A DNA stretch of 64,000 nt from the NCBI RefSeq assembly GCF_903166545.1, contig NZ_CAESCH010000001.1, positions 1,616,001 to 1,680,000 of the forward strand, read 5' to 3'. This DNA is from Metabacillus schmidteae (lineage in GTDB: Bacteria; Bacillota; Bacilli; Bacillales; Bacillaceae). Below are positions 38,279 through 47,515 of this stretch, piece after piece; the first letter of the stretch is position 1, and each line of letters starts with the position of its first letter. The notes under the pieces are model-generated. The model was not told the DNA's origin. It ran no database searches and worked only from the letters and a program-made list of their open reading frames with translations. The position numbers and the translations under genes were made by a program.

Positions 38279-39277
38279 TTATTGTTCTAACGGTAATCTT
38301 CCTGCTGTGGCACAGGATGTTCTTTCGTTAATTTTTGGTGTTAAGGTTTGACTAACTGGAACCGAATTTGGATCTTTAATATAGTTTAACAACGTTTTCA
38401 CCATGTTTTGAGCAATTTCTTCGACAGGCACTCCAACGCTTGTTAATGGAACTTCCAAATTTTCCATCTGCGGAATATTGTCATAGCTTATAACAGACAT
38501 ATCCTTTGGAAGAATATAATTTGCTTGTCTTAAGGAACGAACAATTCCAGCACTTATGTCATAACTTGTTCCGATAATAGCTGTGGGCTGAAAAGCAGAG
38601 CTTAATAGTCGATTTGTAGCCATGTAACCATCATACCAATCAAGTCCACCGGTATTGATTAAGTTATGACTATTTATTTTTAGACCTAATTTTTCCATCG
38701 CTTGCTGAAAACCGTAATATTTTTCGACTTGTCTTTCATCAATAAAAGAAAAGTCTCCTAGAAAAGCGATGTTTTCATGTCCCAAACGATATAAGTATTC
38801 AACAGCTGAATGCATAGCTTCCCTATAATTTACATCAATAACAGGGATCGACTTATTTTTATTTACCCCATAAGTTACAACAGGCATAGGAAAGGTTTTT
38901 GGCATTTCAAAGTTGTCTCGATTAAATATGATAACCCCGTCCACTTGAAATCGTTTAAACATTTCAATTGATTCCTCAATTGAGTTAATGGAAAGGATCA
39001 TGGAATAGCCATGCTTACTAATTTCTTCATTAATTTTTGTAATTAAAGTAGAAGGGGCAACACGTTCTAAGGTTGGCCAAATTAAGCCGATAACCTTTGA
39101 TTGCTTGGAGACAAGCCTCTGGGCAGCATAATTCGGTTCGTACCCCATCTCTTTTGCTAATTTAATGATTTTAGCCTTTGTTTCATGTTTTACAAGGGGG
39201 CTATCATTTAGAGCTTTAGAGACAGTGGAATAACTAACACCGACTTGTTTTGCGATATCTTTTATCGTAATCGTCAT
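38279..39277 (-). CDS. LacI-family transcriptional repressor, divergent to TRAP transporter genes
   Basis: A 332-residue regulator. The HTH (ITIKDIAKQVGVSYSTVSKALNDS) and hinge (NYAAQRLVSKQS) are followed by an effector-binding domain from about residue 60. The gene is divergent from dctP, with about 390 bp between them. Two operator structures built from ATAACAAC/GTTGTTAT half-sites lie near the two divergent promoters. It probably represses both itself and the TRAP-GH31 unit and is induced by a sugar acid or sugar. The effector is unknown. Confidence 0.88.
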   Translation of the reverse strand: MTITIKDIAKQVGVSYSTVSKALNDSPLVKHETKAKIIKLAKEMGYEPNYAAQRLVSKQSKVIGLIWPTLERVAPSTLITKINEEISKHGYSMILSINSIEESIEMFKRFQVDGVIIFNRDNFEMPKTFPMPVVTYGVNKNKSIPVIDVNYREAMHSAVEYLYRLGHENIAFLGDFSFIDERQVEKYYGFQQAMEKLGLKINSHNLINTGGLDWYDGYMATNRLLSSAFQPTAIIGTSYDISAGIVRSLRQANYILPKDMSVISYDNIPQMENLEVPLTSVGVPVEEIAQNMVKTLLNYIKDPNSVPVSQTLTPKINERTSCATAGRLPLEQ

Positions 39278-39314
39278 AAGAATTCACCAACTATACAGTT
39301 ATTTTTATATTCGA

Positions 39315-39340
39315 ATAACAACGTTTGATAATGTTGTTAT
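39315..39340. promoter_or_regulatory. LacI operator near the regulator's own gene
   Basis: ATAACAAC (39315-39322) and GTTGTTAT (39333-39340) are perfect inverted repeats with a 10-bp interior. The half-sites equal those of the dctP operator. Confidence 0.55.
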
Positions 39341-39443
39341 GATTAATCTCAGATTTTAAATATATATTCATATTTTTACAGGTAAATAGATAAAAGTCAA
39401 ACGCTTTCAATATTATTTTAATGAAATTTTTGTCGAAAAACAC

Positions 39444-39472
39444 TTGAAAAAAGGGCTTACATCATGTAGGAT
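39444..39472 (+). promoter_or_regulatory. Sigma-A promoter of dctP
   Basis: TTGAAA (39444-39449), 17-bp spacer, TAGGAT (39467-39472). Confidence 0.5.
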
Positions 39473-39482
39473 AGTAAATGTA

Positions 39483-39498
39483 ATAACAACGTTGTTAT
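39483..39498 (+). promoter_or_regulatory. LacI operator at the dctP transcription start
   Basis: ATAACAACGTTGTTAT is a perfect 16-bp palindrome with a central CG, typical of LacI-family sites. It begins 10 bp after the -10 box, so repressor binding would block initiation. Confidence 0.65.
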
Positions 39499-39665
39499 AT
39501 TTGTTAAGACGGGATTGTAAACCCTTTGATTATAAAAAATGAAAACGTTTTTTATGCTTAGAGGTTATTCTTTCATAACAAGTATTTTTTTAGGGAGTGC
39601 TGAAAGGGATTACAGTTTAGACGATTTAAAACATTTAAAAAATAGAAAGCTAGGGGGATAAATAT

Positions 39666-40694
39666 ATGAAAATGAAAAAATTATTTTCGATTGCTGCAAC
39701 TAGTATTTTATCGTTATCGTTATTAGCGGCATGTGGTTCAAATGGTGATGGAGGAAATGCGGAAGGTGGAAGTGAAAAAGCAGTTTCTTTAAGACTTGCA
39801 CATAACCAGGCAGAAGATCATCCTATTCACACTTCTTTATCAGAGTTCAAATCATTAACAGAGGAAAATTCAGATGGAAACGTTAAAATTGAAATCTTCC
39901 CAAATGGTCAACTTGGTCAAGAACGTGATGTAATTGAACTTGTAAAATCAGGTACACTTGATATGGCAAAGGTAAGTGCGAGTGCATTGGAAGCGTTTGA
40001 TCCAAGCTATGCAATCTTCTCACTACCATATATTTTCCAAAGCAGAGAACACTACCATAATGTAATGGATAACAGTGAAGCTGTTCAGGAAATTTTCCAA
40101 GGTACTAAAGATCAAGGATTTGTTGCTATTGGCTGGTATGATGGTGGACAACGCAGTATTTACACTGCTGATAAAGAAGTTGCAACACCTGCTGATATGA
40201 AAGGGTTAAAAATTCGTGTACAAGAAAGTCCAACATCAATCTCTATGATTGAAGCAATGGGCGGAGCTCCAACTCCAATGTCATTTGGTGAGGTATACAC
40301 TTCATTACAACAAGGTGTTATTGATGGTGCAGAAAATAATGAAACTGCTTTAACAAACAACAAACACGGAGAAGTTGCAAAAGCCTACACTTATACAGAA
40401 CACCAATATGTACCGGATGTATTGATTGTAAGCACTAACATGTGGGATAAGTTATCAGAAGATCAACAAAAAGCAATTCAAGATGCAGCAAAAGCTTCAT
40501 CTGAAAGTCATAAAGATGTATGGCAAAAAGCAGTTGAAGATTCAATCAAGGCTTCAGAAGAAATGGGTGTAACTTTCTATAAGATTGATAAAAAGGCTTT
40601 TATTGATGCCGCAGCACCATTACATGAAGCATACAAAGCAGAAAATGAAACTAATGCAAAATACTTTGATGATTTCCAAAGCTATCTTAAATAG
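39666..40694 (+). CDS. TRAP transporter solute-binding lipoprotein, DctP family
   Basis: A 342-residue receptor with a lipoprotein signal (lipobox LLAAC, Cys at about residue 22) and Gly/Ser-rich linker. DctP features are LAHNQAEDHPIHTSL, the carboxylate-binding region GLKIRVQESPTS (about 178-189; the conserved Arg normally salt-bridges a substrate carboxylate) and PMSFGEVYTSLQQGVIDGAEN. It therefore binds an organic or sugar acid. Two membrane subunit genes follow. Next to GH31 and upstream of gluconate/hexuronate genes, a uronic or aldonic acid is plausible (inference). Confidence 0.92.
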   Translation: MKMKKLFSIAATSILSLSLLAACGSNGDGGNAEGGSEKAVSLRLAHNQAEDHPIHTSLSEFKSLTEENSDGNVKIEIFPNGQLGQERDVIELVKSGTLDMAKVSASALEAFDPSYAIFSLPYIFQSREHYHNVMDNSEAVQEIFQGTKDQGFVAIGWYDGGQRSIYTADKEVATPADMKGLKIRVQESPTSISMIEAMGGAPTPMSFGEVYTSLQQGVIDGAENNETALTNNKHGEVAKAYTYTEHQYVPDVLIVSTNMWDKLSEDQQKAIQDAAKASSESHKDVWQKAVEDSIKASEEMGVTFYKIDKKAFIDAAAPLHEAYKAENETNAKYFDDFQSYLK

Positions 40695-40706
40695 AGACTA
40701 AAGACA

Positions 40707-40755
40707 ATAGGCCTCTCAATTCCTGGTATTCATATTTCAGGAATAAGAGGCCTAT
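40707..40755 (+). other. Long intercistronic hairpin between dctP and dctQ
   Basis: ATAGGCCTCT (40707-40716) pairs with AGAGGCCTAT (40746-40755); the inner TTCCTG/CAGGAA (40720-40725, 40738-40743) extends it. With no T-run it is likely an mRNA stabiliser or partial attenuator giving more receptor than membrane subunits. Confidence 0.5.
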
Positions 40756-40784
40756 CAAAATATGAAAGAGAAGGTGACGATCTG

Positions 40785-41264
40785 ATGAGAAAAATAGTGG
40801 ATAAGGTAACAGCATTTTTAACATGCTCCTTAATGATCGTTATGGTTTTAGTGGCTTGTTGGCAAGTGTTTACTCGTTTTGTCTTAAATTCACCAAGTAC
40901 AGTATCTGAGGAGTTTTTACGATACTCACTTATTTGGCTTACAATGGTTGGTTCAGCTTATGCATATGGAAAGAAGAAACATTTAGCCGTTGTGTTTGTT
41001 GCTAGGAAAGTACCTGAGAAATACCAATTATTTCTTCACTTGGTTGTTGAAGCATTTGTATTGGTATTCATTGCTGTTATTCTCCTATTCGGAGGAACGA
41101 AAGCTTATCAAAATGCAGTAGGACAGGTTTCATCAGCGTTGGGCATGCCAATGGAATATTTATATTTAAGCCTTATTGTTGCAGGCGTTTTATTCCTATT
41201 TTATTTAATTCTTCATATAAGAGATTATTTTACGAAAACAAATAACACAGTCGTAGGTGAATAG
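40785..41264 (+). CDS. TRAP transporter small membrane subunit, DctQ family
   Basis: A 159-residue protein with four membrane helices. The family pattern is WQVFTRFVLNSPSTVSEEFLRYSLIWLTMVG with intervening breaks (conserved W..TRFV and the SEE-L-RY-S motif), then AYAYGKKKHLAV. DctQ supports the large DctM permease. RBS AGAGAAGGTG precedes it. It lies between dctP and dctM. Confidence 0.9.
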   Translation: MRKIVDKVTAFLTCSLMIVMVLVACWQVFTRFVLNSPSTVSEEFLRYSLIWLTMVGSAYAYGKKKHLAVVFVARKVPEKYQLFLHLVVEAFVLVFIAVILLFGGTKAYQNAVGQVSSALGMPMEYLYLSLIVAGVLFLFYLILHIRDYFTKTNNTVVGE

Positions 41265-41315
41265 ATCATAACGACAAATTTTTAGAGGTATGTACGAAAA
41301 AAGGAGTGAGCATTC

Positions 41316-42611
41316 ATGGCATTACAGGCAGGGCTTGTGTTAATTATTGTATTTTTACTCTTGCTTATTTTAAGTGTGCCTATTTCTGTAAGTATCGTTA
41401 TTTCTTCAATGGCTGCGATTCTATCCGTTTTGCCTTGGGACATGGCAATATTTACGGCATCACAAAAGATTGTAACAGGACTGGATAGTTTTACGTTACT
41501 AGCTGTTCCATTTTTTATTCTTTCTGGAATTTTAATGAATAATGGTGGAATTGCTGAACGTCTAATTAATTTTGCGAAAGTGCTTGTAGGTAGAATGCCA
41601 GGTTCTTTAGGTCACGCAAACGTATTAGGAAATATGTTATTCGGATCTCTTTCCGGTTCTTCTGTTGCAGCAGCGGCAGCAATCGGCGGTACGATTGGAC
41701 CCTTGCAAAAGAAAGAAGGATACGATCCTAAATTTTCAGCAGCAGTAAATATTGCATCTGCACCGACAGGTCTTATTATTCCTCCAAGTGGTGCATTAAT
41801 TATCTATTCATTGGTAAGTGGAGGAACATCAGTAGCAGCACTATTTATTGCAGGCTATATTCCAGGGATTTTATGGGGATTAGCATGTATGGTTGTAGGA
41901 TTTATTATCGCAAAGCGAAGAAATTACCCTGTATCTGAGCGAGTATCTTTTGGCGTTGCTTTTAAAACATTTTTAGAGGCAATCCCGAGCTTATTGCTAA
42001 TTGTTATCGTAATAGGTGGAATTTTAGGTGGTATTTTCACTGCTACTGAAGCTGCGGCTGTCGCTGTTGCTTACACATTTATACTAGCATTGGTCTACCG
42101 TACAGTTAAGATTTCAGATATGCCAAGAATCATTATGGAAACAGTTGAAATTACAGCTGTTATTATGCTTCTTGTTGCAGCATCTTCTATTATGTCGTGG
42201 GTAATGGCGTTTACTGGCATACCTACTGCGATAAGTGAAATTATTTTAGGGATCTCTGATAACCCAATTATCATCCTTTTAATCATTAATATATTCTTAC
42301 TAATTATCGGAACATTCATGGATATTACTCCAGCGGTTCTTATTTTCACACCAATCTTCCTGCCAATTGCAACAAGCTTTGGAATGGATCCAATACATTT
42401 CGGTGTTATGTTAATCATGAACTTAAGTATTGGAAATATTACACCTCCAGTTGGAAGCGCGTTGTTTGTTGGGGCAAGTATTGCTAATTTAGATTTGGAA
42501 GATGTCATAAAGCCATTAATCCCATTCTATGTAGTAATTATTATTGTCTTGCTTCTTGTTACGTATATACCGGAGATTAGTATGGTACTTCCAAGATTAC
42601 TTGGCTATTAA
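41316..42611 (+). CDS. TRAP transporter large permease, DctM family
   Basis: A 431-residue protein with about twelve membrane helices and re-entrant hairpins. Family motifs are VPFFILSGILMNNGGIAERLI, FGSLSGSSVAAAAAIGG, IIPPSGALIIYSLVSG, and NLSIGNITPPVGSALFVGAS near the C-terminus. It couples solute uptake to a Na+ or H+ gradient. It starts 51 bp after dctQ behind AAGGAG. The system is a complete three-protein TRAP importer. Confidence 0.93.
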   Translation: MALQAGLVLIIVFLLLLILSVPISVSIVISSMAAILSVLPWDMAIFTASQKIVTGLDSFTLLAVPFFILSGILMNNGGIAERLINFAKVLVGRMPGSLGHANVLGNMLFGSLSGSSVAAAAAIGGTIGPLQKKEGYDPKFSAAVNIASAPTGLIIPPSGALIIYSLVSGGTSVAALFIAGYIPGILWGLACMVVGFIIAKRRNYPVSERVSFGVAFKTFLEAIPSLLLIVIVIGGILGGIFTATEAAAVAVAYTFILALVYRTVKISDMPRIIMETVEITAVIMLLVAASSIMSWVMAFTGIPTAISEIILGISDNPIIILLIINIFLLIIGTFMDITPAVLIFTPIFLPIATSFGMDPIHFGVMLIMNLSIGNITPPVGSALFVGASIANLDLEDVIKPLIPFYVVIIIVLLLVTYIPEISMVLPRLLGY

Positions 42612-42689
42612 TGGTAATGTTCTAATATAAATCACTTACTGGAAGAAATAAACAAAAATACTGACAACATAAAGAAAAAAGGTGATTCG

Positions 42690-45089
42690 ATGTCATTAAG
42701 AGGAAAATATCAATTTCGATTTGTAGAAGAAAAGAATAATATTTTATCTTTCAGCCTAGAGGATTCTGATGTATTAGCTAGAATTATTGTGCTGGAACAA
42801 GATATGATAAGGGTATTGATGACCAAAAGTGATCAGTTAGAAGTAAAGAATACATGGCTAGTCGCTCCAGGAATGGACGACGTGCCTCTTAAAGGTAGAG
42901 ATCGTCTGGATTTATCGCCGTTTTCCTTACCGGAATATTCATTCCAAGATAATGGGAAACAATTCACAGTTGAGACAGAAATGTTAAAGCTGGATATTAA
43001 TTTAGACGGATTTAAAATTACATGGTACTCAAAAGACAGTGAAGGAAATGTGAAGCAAATTGCTGCTGATCGATATACACAAGCATATAATTTTGACGGT
43101 TCATTAGGCGAAGGAAATTTTCACTATCTTCAACGCACGAAAGATGAACAATATTATGGACTTGGTGAAAAAAGTGGAGAAATGGACAGATATGGGAAAC
43201 GTTATAGAATGTTGAGCGTTGATCCAATGGGCTATGATGCTCAACATACTGATCCTTTGTATAAACATATTCCATTTTATATTACGAGAAGTAAGCAAAC
43301 AGGGATATCATTTGGTATCTTTTATGATAATATGGCACAAAGCATCTTCGATATGGGACAGGAAATGGATAATTATCATGGGTGGTATCGTTATTACCAA
43401 TCGATGGATGGAGATTTAGACTATTATGTCATGTTAGGACCTGAAGTAAAAGATGTTGTGAAAAAATATTCCTGGTTAACAGGAAAAACAATTTTTGCAC
43501 CTAAATGGAGTTTCGGTTATTCAGGCTCAACTATGACTTATACGGATGCTCCTAATGCTCAAGAGCAATTGAATAAGTTTATTGAAGAAGTTGAAGAGCA
43601 TGATATTATCTGTGATTCTTTTCAACTATCTTCAGGATATACATCAATAGAAGACAAACGTTATGTGTTTAATTGGAATACAGATAAGTTTCCAGATCCA
43701 AAAGGATTATTTAATCACTATCATGAAAAAGGTGTTAAACTTTGTGCCAATATTAAACCTGCTTTATTAAATGATCACCCTCTTTTTAGTGAGTTAAATG
43801 AAAAAGAGATGTTTATTAAATCAGGTGATGGAAATACAGAAATGGCTCAATTCTGGGATGAAGTGGGCGCGTATGTTGACTTTACAAATGAAGAGTCTGT
43901 TAATTGGTGGAAACAAAAAGTAACAGAACAGTTACTTGAATATGGCATCGATTCCACATGGAATGATAATAATGAGTTTGAAATCTGGTCTAAGGATGCA
44001 CAATGTAATGGATTTGGAGAGCGGATCAATTTTGAAGCTGTGCGCTCTTTGCAGCCGCTTCTTATGATGAAAGCATCATACGAAGCACAAAAAGAATTCG
44101 CTCCAGAAATTAGGCCTTATTTAATTTCCAGATCAGGAAGCCCGGGTATGCAGCGTTACGTGCAAACATGGTCTGGTGACAACTATACAAGTTGGAAATC
44201 CATAAAATACAATATCAAAATGGGACTTGGGTTAAGCTTGTCAGGTATTTATAATATTGGACATGATATTGGCGGCTTCTCAGGGCCGGCTCCAGAACCG
44301 GAATTATTGGTTAGATGGGTACAGAACGGAATTTTCCATCCGCGTTTTACCATTCATTCATGGAATGATGACAAATCAGTTAATGTTCCTTGGATGTATG
44401 AAGAGACAACGGATACGATTCGAGATTTAATCAAGTTTCGTCATAGAATAACACCATATCTTTATACTGCTTTATACAATGCACATGAAAAGTATGAGCC
44501 AATCCTTCGTCCTACTTTTTATGAATTTGAATCTGATACAAAAACATTTGAAGAAAATGATGATTTCATGTTAGGTGAATCTATGCTTGTTGCTTCAGTT
44601 GTTGAAGAAGGACAAAGAGAAAGAACAGTCTATTTACCAACATATGAAGGTGGTTGGTATGATTATCATACATCTAAATGGTATGAAGGTGGTCAGACTG
44701 TTACTATTCCAGCACCGTTAGAATATAATCCTTTATTAATTAAAGGGGGAAGCATTATCCCAATTAATGATGCAGACTCTACATTCCAAAATAAAGAGAA
44801 GGATGAACGAGGATTCTGGTTATTCCCACACAAGCAATCAGGCAGTGCATCTTATGATCTTTATGAGGATGACGGTGTTTCAGCTAACTACAAAGAAAAT
44901 CATACAATCGTCTCTGTTCAAATGAATGCTGATGCTGAGAAAATAGAAGTAAGTTATAAAATTAATGGAGAATACAAGCTTCCATATGAATCGATTAACT
45001 TCTATTTACCTGAAAATGAAGAACGCAAACTGTATGTAAATGGAGAAGAATTAAAAAAGGGAGCTAAAGGATATACTGTAGCTTTGTAA
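42690..45089 (+). CDS. Glycoside hydrolase family 31 enzyme (alpha-xylosidase/alpha-glucosidase-like)
   Basis: A 799-residue cytoplasmic GH31 enzyme with an N-terminal beta-sandwich (about 1-260), TIM barrel (about 260-620) and C-terminal sandwiches. Nucleophile Asp426 lies in TWNDNNEFE and acid/base Asp497 in WSGDNYTSW; YGLGEKSG and HPRFTIHSW are also conserved. It lacks a signal peptide. It follows the TRAP transporter genes by 78 bp and ends at a terminator, so it shares their LacI-controlled promoter. Because TRAP receptors bind acids, the substrate may be an acidic disaccharide, for example a glycosylated uronic acid (inference); alpha-xylosidase and sulfoquinovosidase-like activities are alternatives. 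Confidence 0.87.
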   Translation: MSLRGKYQFRFVEEKNNILSFSLEDSDVLARIIVLEQDMIRVLMTKSDQLEVKNTWLVAPGMDDVPLKGRDRLDLSPFSLPEYSFQDNGKQFTVETEMLKLDINLDGFKITWYSKDSEGNVKQIAADRYTQAYNFDGSLGEGNFHYLQRTKDEQYYGLGEKSGEMDRYGKRYRMLSVDPMGYDAQHTDPLYKHIPFYITRSKQTGISFGIFYDNMAQSIFDMGQEMDNYHGWYRYYQSMDGDLDYYVMLGPEVKDVVKKYSWLTGKTIFAPKWSFGYSGSTMTYTDAPNAQEQLNKFIEEVEEHDIICDSFQLSSGYTSIEDKRYVFNWNTDKFPDPKGLFNHYHEKGVKLCANIKPALLNDHPLFSELNEKEMFIKSGDGNTEMAQFWDEVGAYVDFTNEESVNWWKQKVTEQLLEYGIDSTWNDNNEFEIWSKDAQCNGFGERINFEAVRSLQPLLMMKASYEAQKEFAPEIRPYLISRSGSPGMQRYVQTWSGDNYTSWKSIKYNIKMGLGLSLSGIYNIGHDIGGFSGPAPEPELLVRWVQNGIFHPRFTIHSWNDDKSVNVPWMYEETTDTIRDLIKFRHRITPYLYTALYNAHEKYEPILRPTFYEFESDTKTFEENDDFMLGESMLVASVVEEGQRERTVYLPTYEGGWYDYHTSKWYEGGQTVTIPAPLEYNPLLIKGGSIIPINDADSTFQNKEKDERGFWLFPHKQSGSASYDLYEDDGVSANYKENHTIVSVQMNADAEKIEVSYKINGEYKLPYESINFYLPENEERKLYVNGEELKKGAKGYTVAL

Positions 45090-45113
45090 AGTTATATTAA
45101 GAATTTAGGAAGG

Positions 45114-45156
45114 AACGTCTTAAATCCATTTAATTAGGGATTTGAGACGTTTTTTC
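45114..45156 (+). terminator. Terminator of the TRAP-GH31 operon
   Basis: AACGTCT (45114-45120) pairs with AGACGTT (45145-45151), with inner AATCC/GGATT, then a T-run to 45156. Confidence 0.8.
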
Positions 45157-45233
45157 CTTTTTGTATAGAAGTCAACAGTATAAATTCAGTTTTTTAAGTC
45201 ATACCTATATTGAGAACTAAGAGAATAAGAAAG

Positions 45234-45259
45234 CAAAAACACCGTTAATACAACGGTGT
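45234..45259 (-). terminator. Terminator of the small minus-strand gene
   Basis: ACACCGTT/AACGGTGT (45239-45259) with a T-run on the minus strand (A-run 45235-45239). Confidence 0.65.
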
Positions 45260-45289
45260 AGAAGTATTTTGACCATATATCAATTTCAA

Positions 45290-45445
45290 TTAGCTTGGGT
45301 CATTCTCATCTAAAGAGAGAGTTGTTACATTTGTGTATTCTCCTTTAGAAATTTCGTCTGTGGTAGCATCTTGTTGCAACTCATCCTCAGTATTCATTCC
45401 TTCTGCAATTGTTGGTTGATTAGTTGTGTTATTTTGCTTTTTCAT
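45290..45445 (-). CDS. Small acidic hypothetical protein (51 aa)
   Basis: ATG at 45445 (minus strand) follows an AAAGGAGTG ribosome-binding site. The product is 51 residues, Thr/Asn/Asp/Glu-rich and without hydrophobic segments: MKKQNNTTNQPTIAEGMNTE at the start and LSLDENDPS at the end. It has its own terminator. The composition suggests a disordered small Bacillus protein, possibly sporulation-related; no family is recognised. Confidence 0.55.
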   Translation of the reverse strand: MKKQNNTTNQPTIAEGMNTEDELQQDATTDEISKGEYTNVTTLSLDENDPS

Positions 45446-45618
45446 CTTTTACACTCCTTTCAGATGTATTTTCTCCCAAATAGAAATGTACCATCCACAA
45501 GAAATACTCTAAGAAAAATAAAATATTTAAAAGCCCTTAAATATGTAGAAAAGGCACCTTCTTATACTGAAACGTTCTATTAATCTGTAGCATTTTGATA
45601 ACGTTTTTAATTGTTATA

Positions 45619-45648
45619 TTGACACAACAACATATTAAATGGTATCTT
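45619..45648 (+). promoter_or_regulatory. Sigma-A promoter of gndA
   Basis: TTGACA (45619-45624), 18-bp spacer, TATCTT (45643-45648). The ROK operator begins 7 bp after the -10 box. Confidence 0.6.
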
Positions 45649-45654
45649 TCTATT

Positions 45655-45681
45655 ATTAATTAGTTTACAAAACAAATTAAT
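45655..45681 (+). promoter_or_regulatory. ROK/XylR-type operator upstream of gndA
   Basis: A 27-bp near-palindrome with arms ATTAATT...GTTT and AAAC...AATTAAT (22 of 27 positions symmetric). Its exact reverse complement occurs at 58134-58160 upstream of uxaC. The TTAGTTT / AAAC-AA arms resemble XylR operators of bacilli. Confidence 0.75.
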
Positions 45682-45753
45682 TAGAAGGTTTATTTTAGTG
45701 GTAATTTTTTGCCCGGAAACTAAAGACGAATTTATTTAGAAAGGAAAATAATG

Positions 45754-47166
45754 ATGTCAAAACAACAAATTGGTGTTATCGGCTTAGCTGTAATGGGAAA
45801 GAATCTTGCGCTAAATATTGAGAGTAGAGGCTATTCAGTATCTGTTTTCAATCGCTCTTATGATAAGACAGAGGAATTTTTAAAGAACGAAGCGGAAGGA
45901 AAGAATTTTGTTGGATTACAAACGATTGAAGAATTTGTTCAATCATTAGAAACACCACGTAAAATATTGTTAATGGTTAAAGCTGGTAGTGCAACTGATG
46001 CTACAATCGAATCATTAAAGCCATACCTCGAAAAAGGTGATATTTTAATAGATGGTGGAAATACGTTCTTCCAAGATACAATTAGACGAAATAAGGAATT
46101 GGAATCAACAGGCATTCACTTCATAGGAACAGGTGTATCTGGTGGTGAAGAAGGAGCTCTTAAAGGACCTTCTATTATGCCGGGAGGTCAGAAGGAAGCC
46201 TACAAGCTTGTAGAACCAATTTTTAAAGCAATTTCTGCAAAAGTTAATGAAGATCCTTGTGTAACGTACATAGGACCTAATGGTGCAGGTCACTATGTAA
46301 AGATGGTTCATAATGGCATTGAATATGGTGATATGCAATTAATCTGTGAAGCATATTTTATTCTAAAAAATGTACTTGGATTAAGTGCAGCTGAGTTACA
46401 CGATGTATTTTCTGAATGGAATAAAGGCGAGTTAGATAGCTATCTAATTGAGATTACAGCTGACATCTTCACAAAGGTTGATGACGAAACAGGAAAGCCT
46501 TTAGTAGATGTTATTCTTGATACTGCAGGTCAAAAAGGAACTGGTAAATGGACAAGCCAAAATGCTCTAGACTTAGGAATTCCACTTCCTATTATTACGG
46601 AATCAGTATTTGCACGATTTATCTCAGCGATGAAAGAAGAACGTGTAAAAGCTAGTAAACTATTAAAGGGTCCTGAGGTTGCTGCATTTAACGGAAATAA
46701 AGAAGAGTTAATTGAAGCAGTACGTGAAGCTCTATATTTAAGTAAAATCGTGTCATATGCACAAGGTTTTGCACAAATGAGAGCTGCATCAGATGAATAC
46801 GATTGGAATCTTAGTTATGGGGATATCGCAATGATTTTCCGAGGTGGATGTATTATTCGTGCTCAATTCCTGCAAAAAATTAAAGATGCTTACGATCGTG
46901 ATCCACAATTAGCAAACTTGTTATTAGATCCATACTTTAATGAAATTGCCACAAATTATCAATCAGCTCTGCGTAAAGTAATCTCATTAGCAGTACAAAA
47001 TGGTATCCCTGTACCTGCTTTCTCAAGCGCAATTGCTTACTTTGATAGCTATCGTAGTGAAACATTACCAGCAAATCTCCTGCAAGCACAACGTGATTAC
47101 TTTGGTGCACATACGTACCAACGTGTTGATAAAGAAGGAGTTTTCCATACAAACTGGATGTCTTGA
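45754..47166 (+). CDS. gndA: 6-phosphogluconate dehydrogenase, decarboxylating
   Basis: A protein of about 470 residues that converts 6-phosphogluconate to ribulose-5-phosphate with NAD(P)+. The N-terminal motif is [16 protein letters not shown]. The catalytic Lys lies in [15 protein letters not shown] (about 184), and [19 protein letters not shown] and the C-terminal [15 protein letters not shown] are diagnostic. ATG codons at 45751 and 45754 are both possible behind AAAGGA. It is monocistronic with a dedicated promoter and ROK-type operator shared with uxaC, so its expression is tied to hexuronate/gluconate catabolism rather than only constitutive pentose phosphate flux. It could equally be named gntZ. 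Confidence 0.95.
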   Translation: MSKQQIGVIGLAVMGKNLALNIESRGYSVSVFNRSYDKTEEFLKNEAEGKNFVGLQTIEEFVQSLETPRKILLMVKAGSATDATIESLKPYLEKGDILIDGGNTFFQDTIRRNKELESTGIHFIGTGVSGGEEGALKGPSIMPGGQKEAYKLVEPIFKAISAKVNEDPCVTYIGPNGAGHYVKMVHNGIEYGDMQLICEAYFILKNVLGLSAAELHDVFSEWNKGELDSYLIEITADIFTKVDDETGKPLVDVILDTAGQKGTGKWTSQNALDLGIPLPIITESVFARFISAMKEERVKASKLLKGPEVAAFNGNKEELIEAVREALYLSKIVSYAQGFAQMRAASDEYDWNLSYGDIAMIFRGGCIIRAQFLQKIKDAYDRDPQLANLLLDPYFNEIATNYQSALRKVISLAVQNGIPVPAFSSAIAYFDSYRSETLPANLLQAQRDYFGAHTYQRVDKEGVFHTNWMS

Positions 47167-47249
47167 TCATAGGTATTAATATAATATGTTCTCAATTGTT
47201 TTCATTGGTTAGTAACTGATAAAGCTTTAAAAAATTCAGTTTTAAAATC

Positions 47250-47297
47250 TCTTAGACTGTGAATTAATAAAATTTGTTTACAGTCTAAGATTTTTTT
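47250..47297 (+). terminator. Terminator of gndA
   Basis: TCTTAGACTGT (47250-47260) pairs perfectly with ACAGTCTAAGA (47280-47290), then seven T. Confidence 0.88.
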
Positions 47298-47342
47298 GTA
47301 AGATTATTATTTTTAAGACCTATAGTAAACTAAACTATTTTA

Positions 47343-47472
47343 GGTTGATTGGAGCGAAAGGTGCGAGACTCCTGTGGGAGCAGCGGGACAGGTGAGACCC
47401 CGCAAGGGCAAAGCGCTGAGGAGGCTCACCGCACGCCCCACGGAAAGTGAGAATCCTGTAGCGGAAATCAAC
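47343..47472. repeat. GC-rich Bacillaceae intergenic repeat
   Basis: GGTTGATTGGAGCG at 47343 and GCGGAAATCAACC ending at 47472 are imperfect terminal inverted repeats around GC-rich, highly structured sequence (GGTGCGAGACTCCTG, GAGGAGGCTCACCGCACG). I recognise it as a repeat scattered between genes in many bacilli. It lies in the convergent gndA-galU gap and has no ORF. Confidence 0.65.
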
Positions 47473-47515
47473 CACACACAATACTCCTTATAGACAACAA
47501 AGTTAAAAACAAACA

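Noticed and set aside
39395..39411. cre site ending in CGCTTTCA upstream of dctP
   Set aside because: Only the right half matches; the left half has two mismatches at conserved positions.
45371..45583. Plus-strand frame of 70 codons
   Set aside because: It overlaps the minus-strand 51-aa gene, which has a strong RBS and terminator. This frame has neither, and its composition is that of an antisense shadow.
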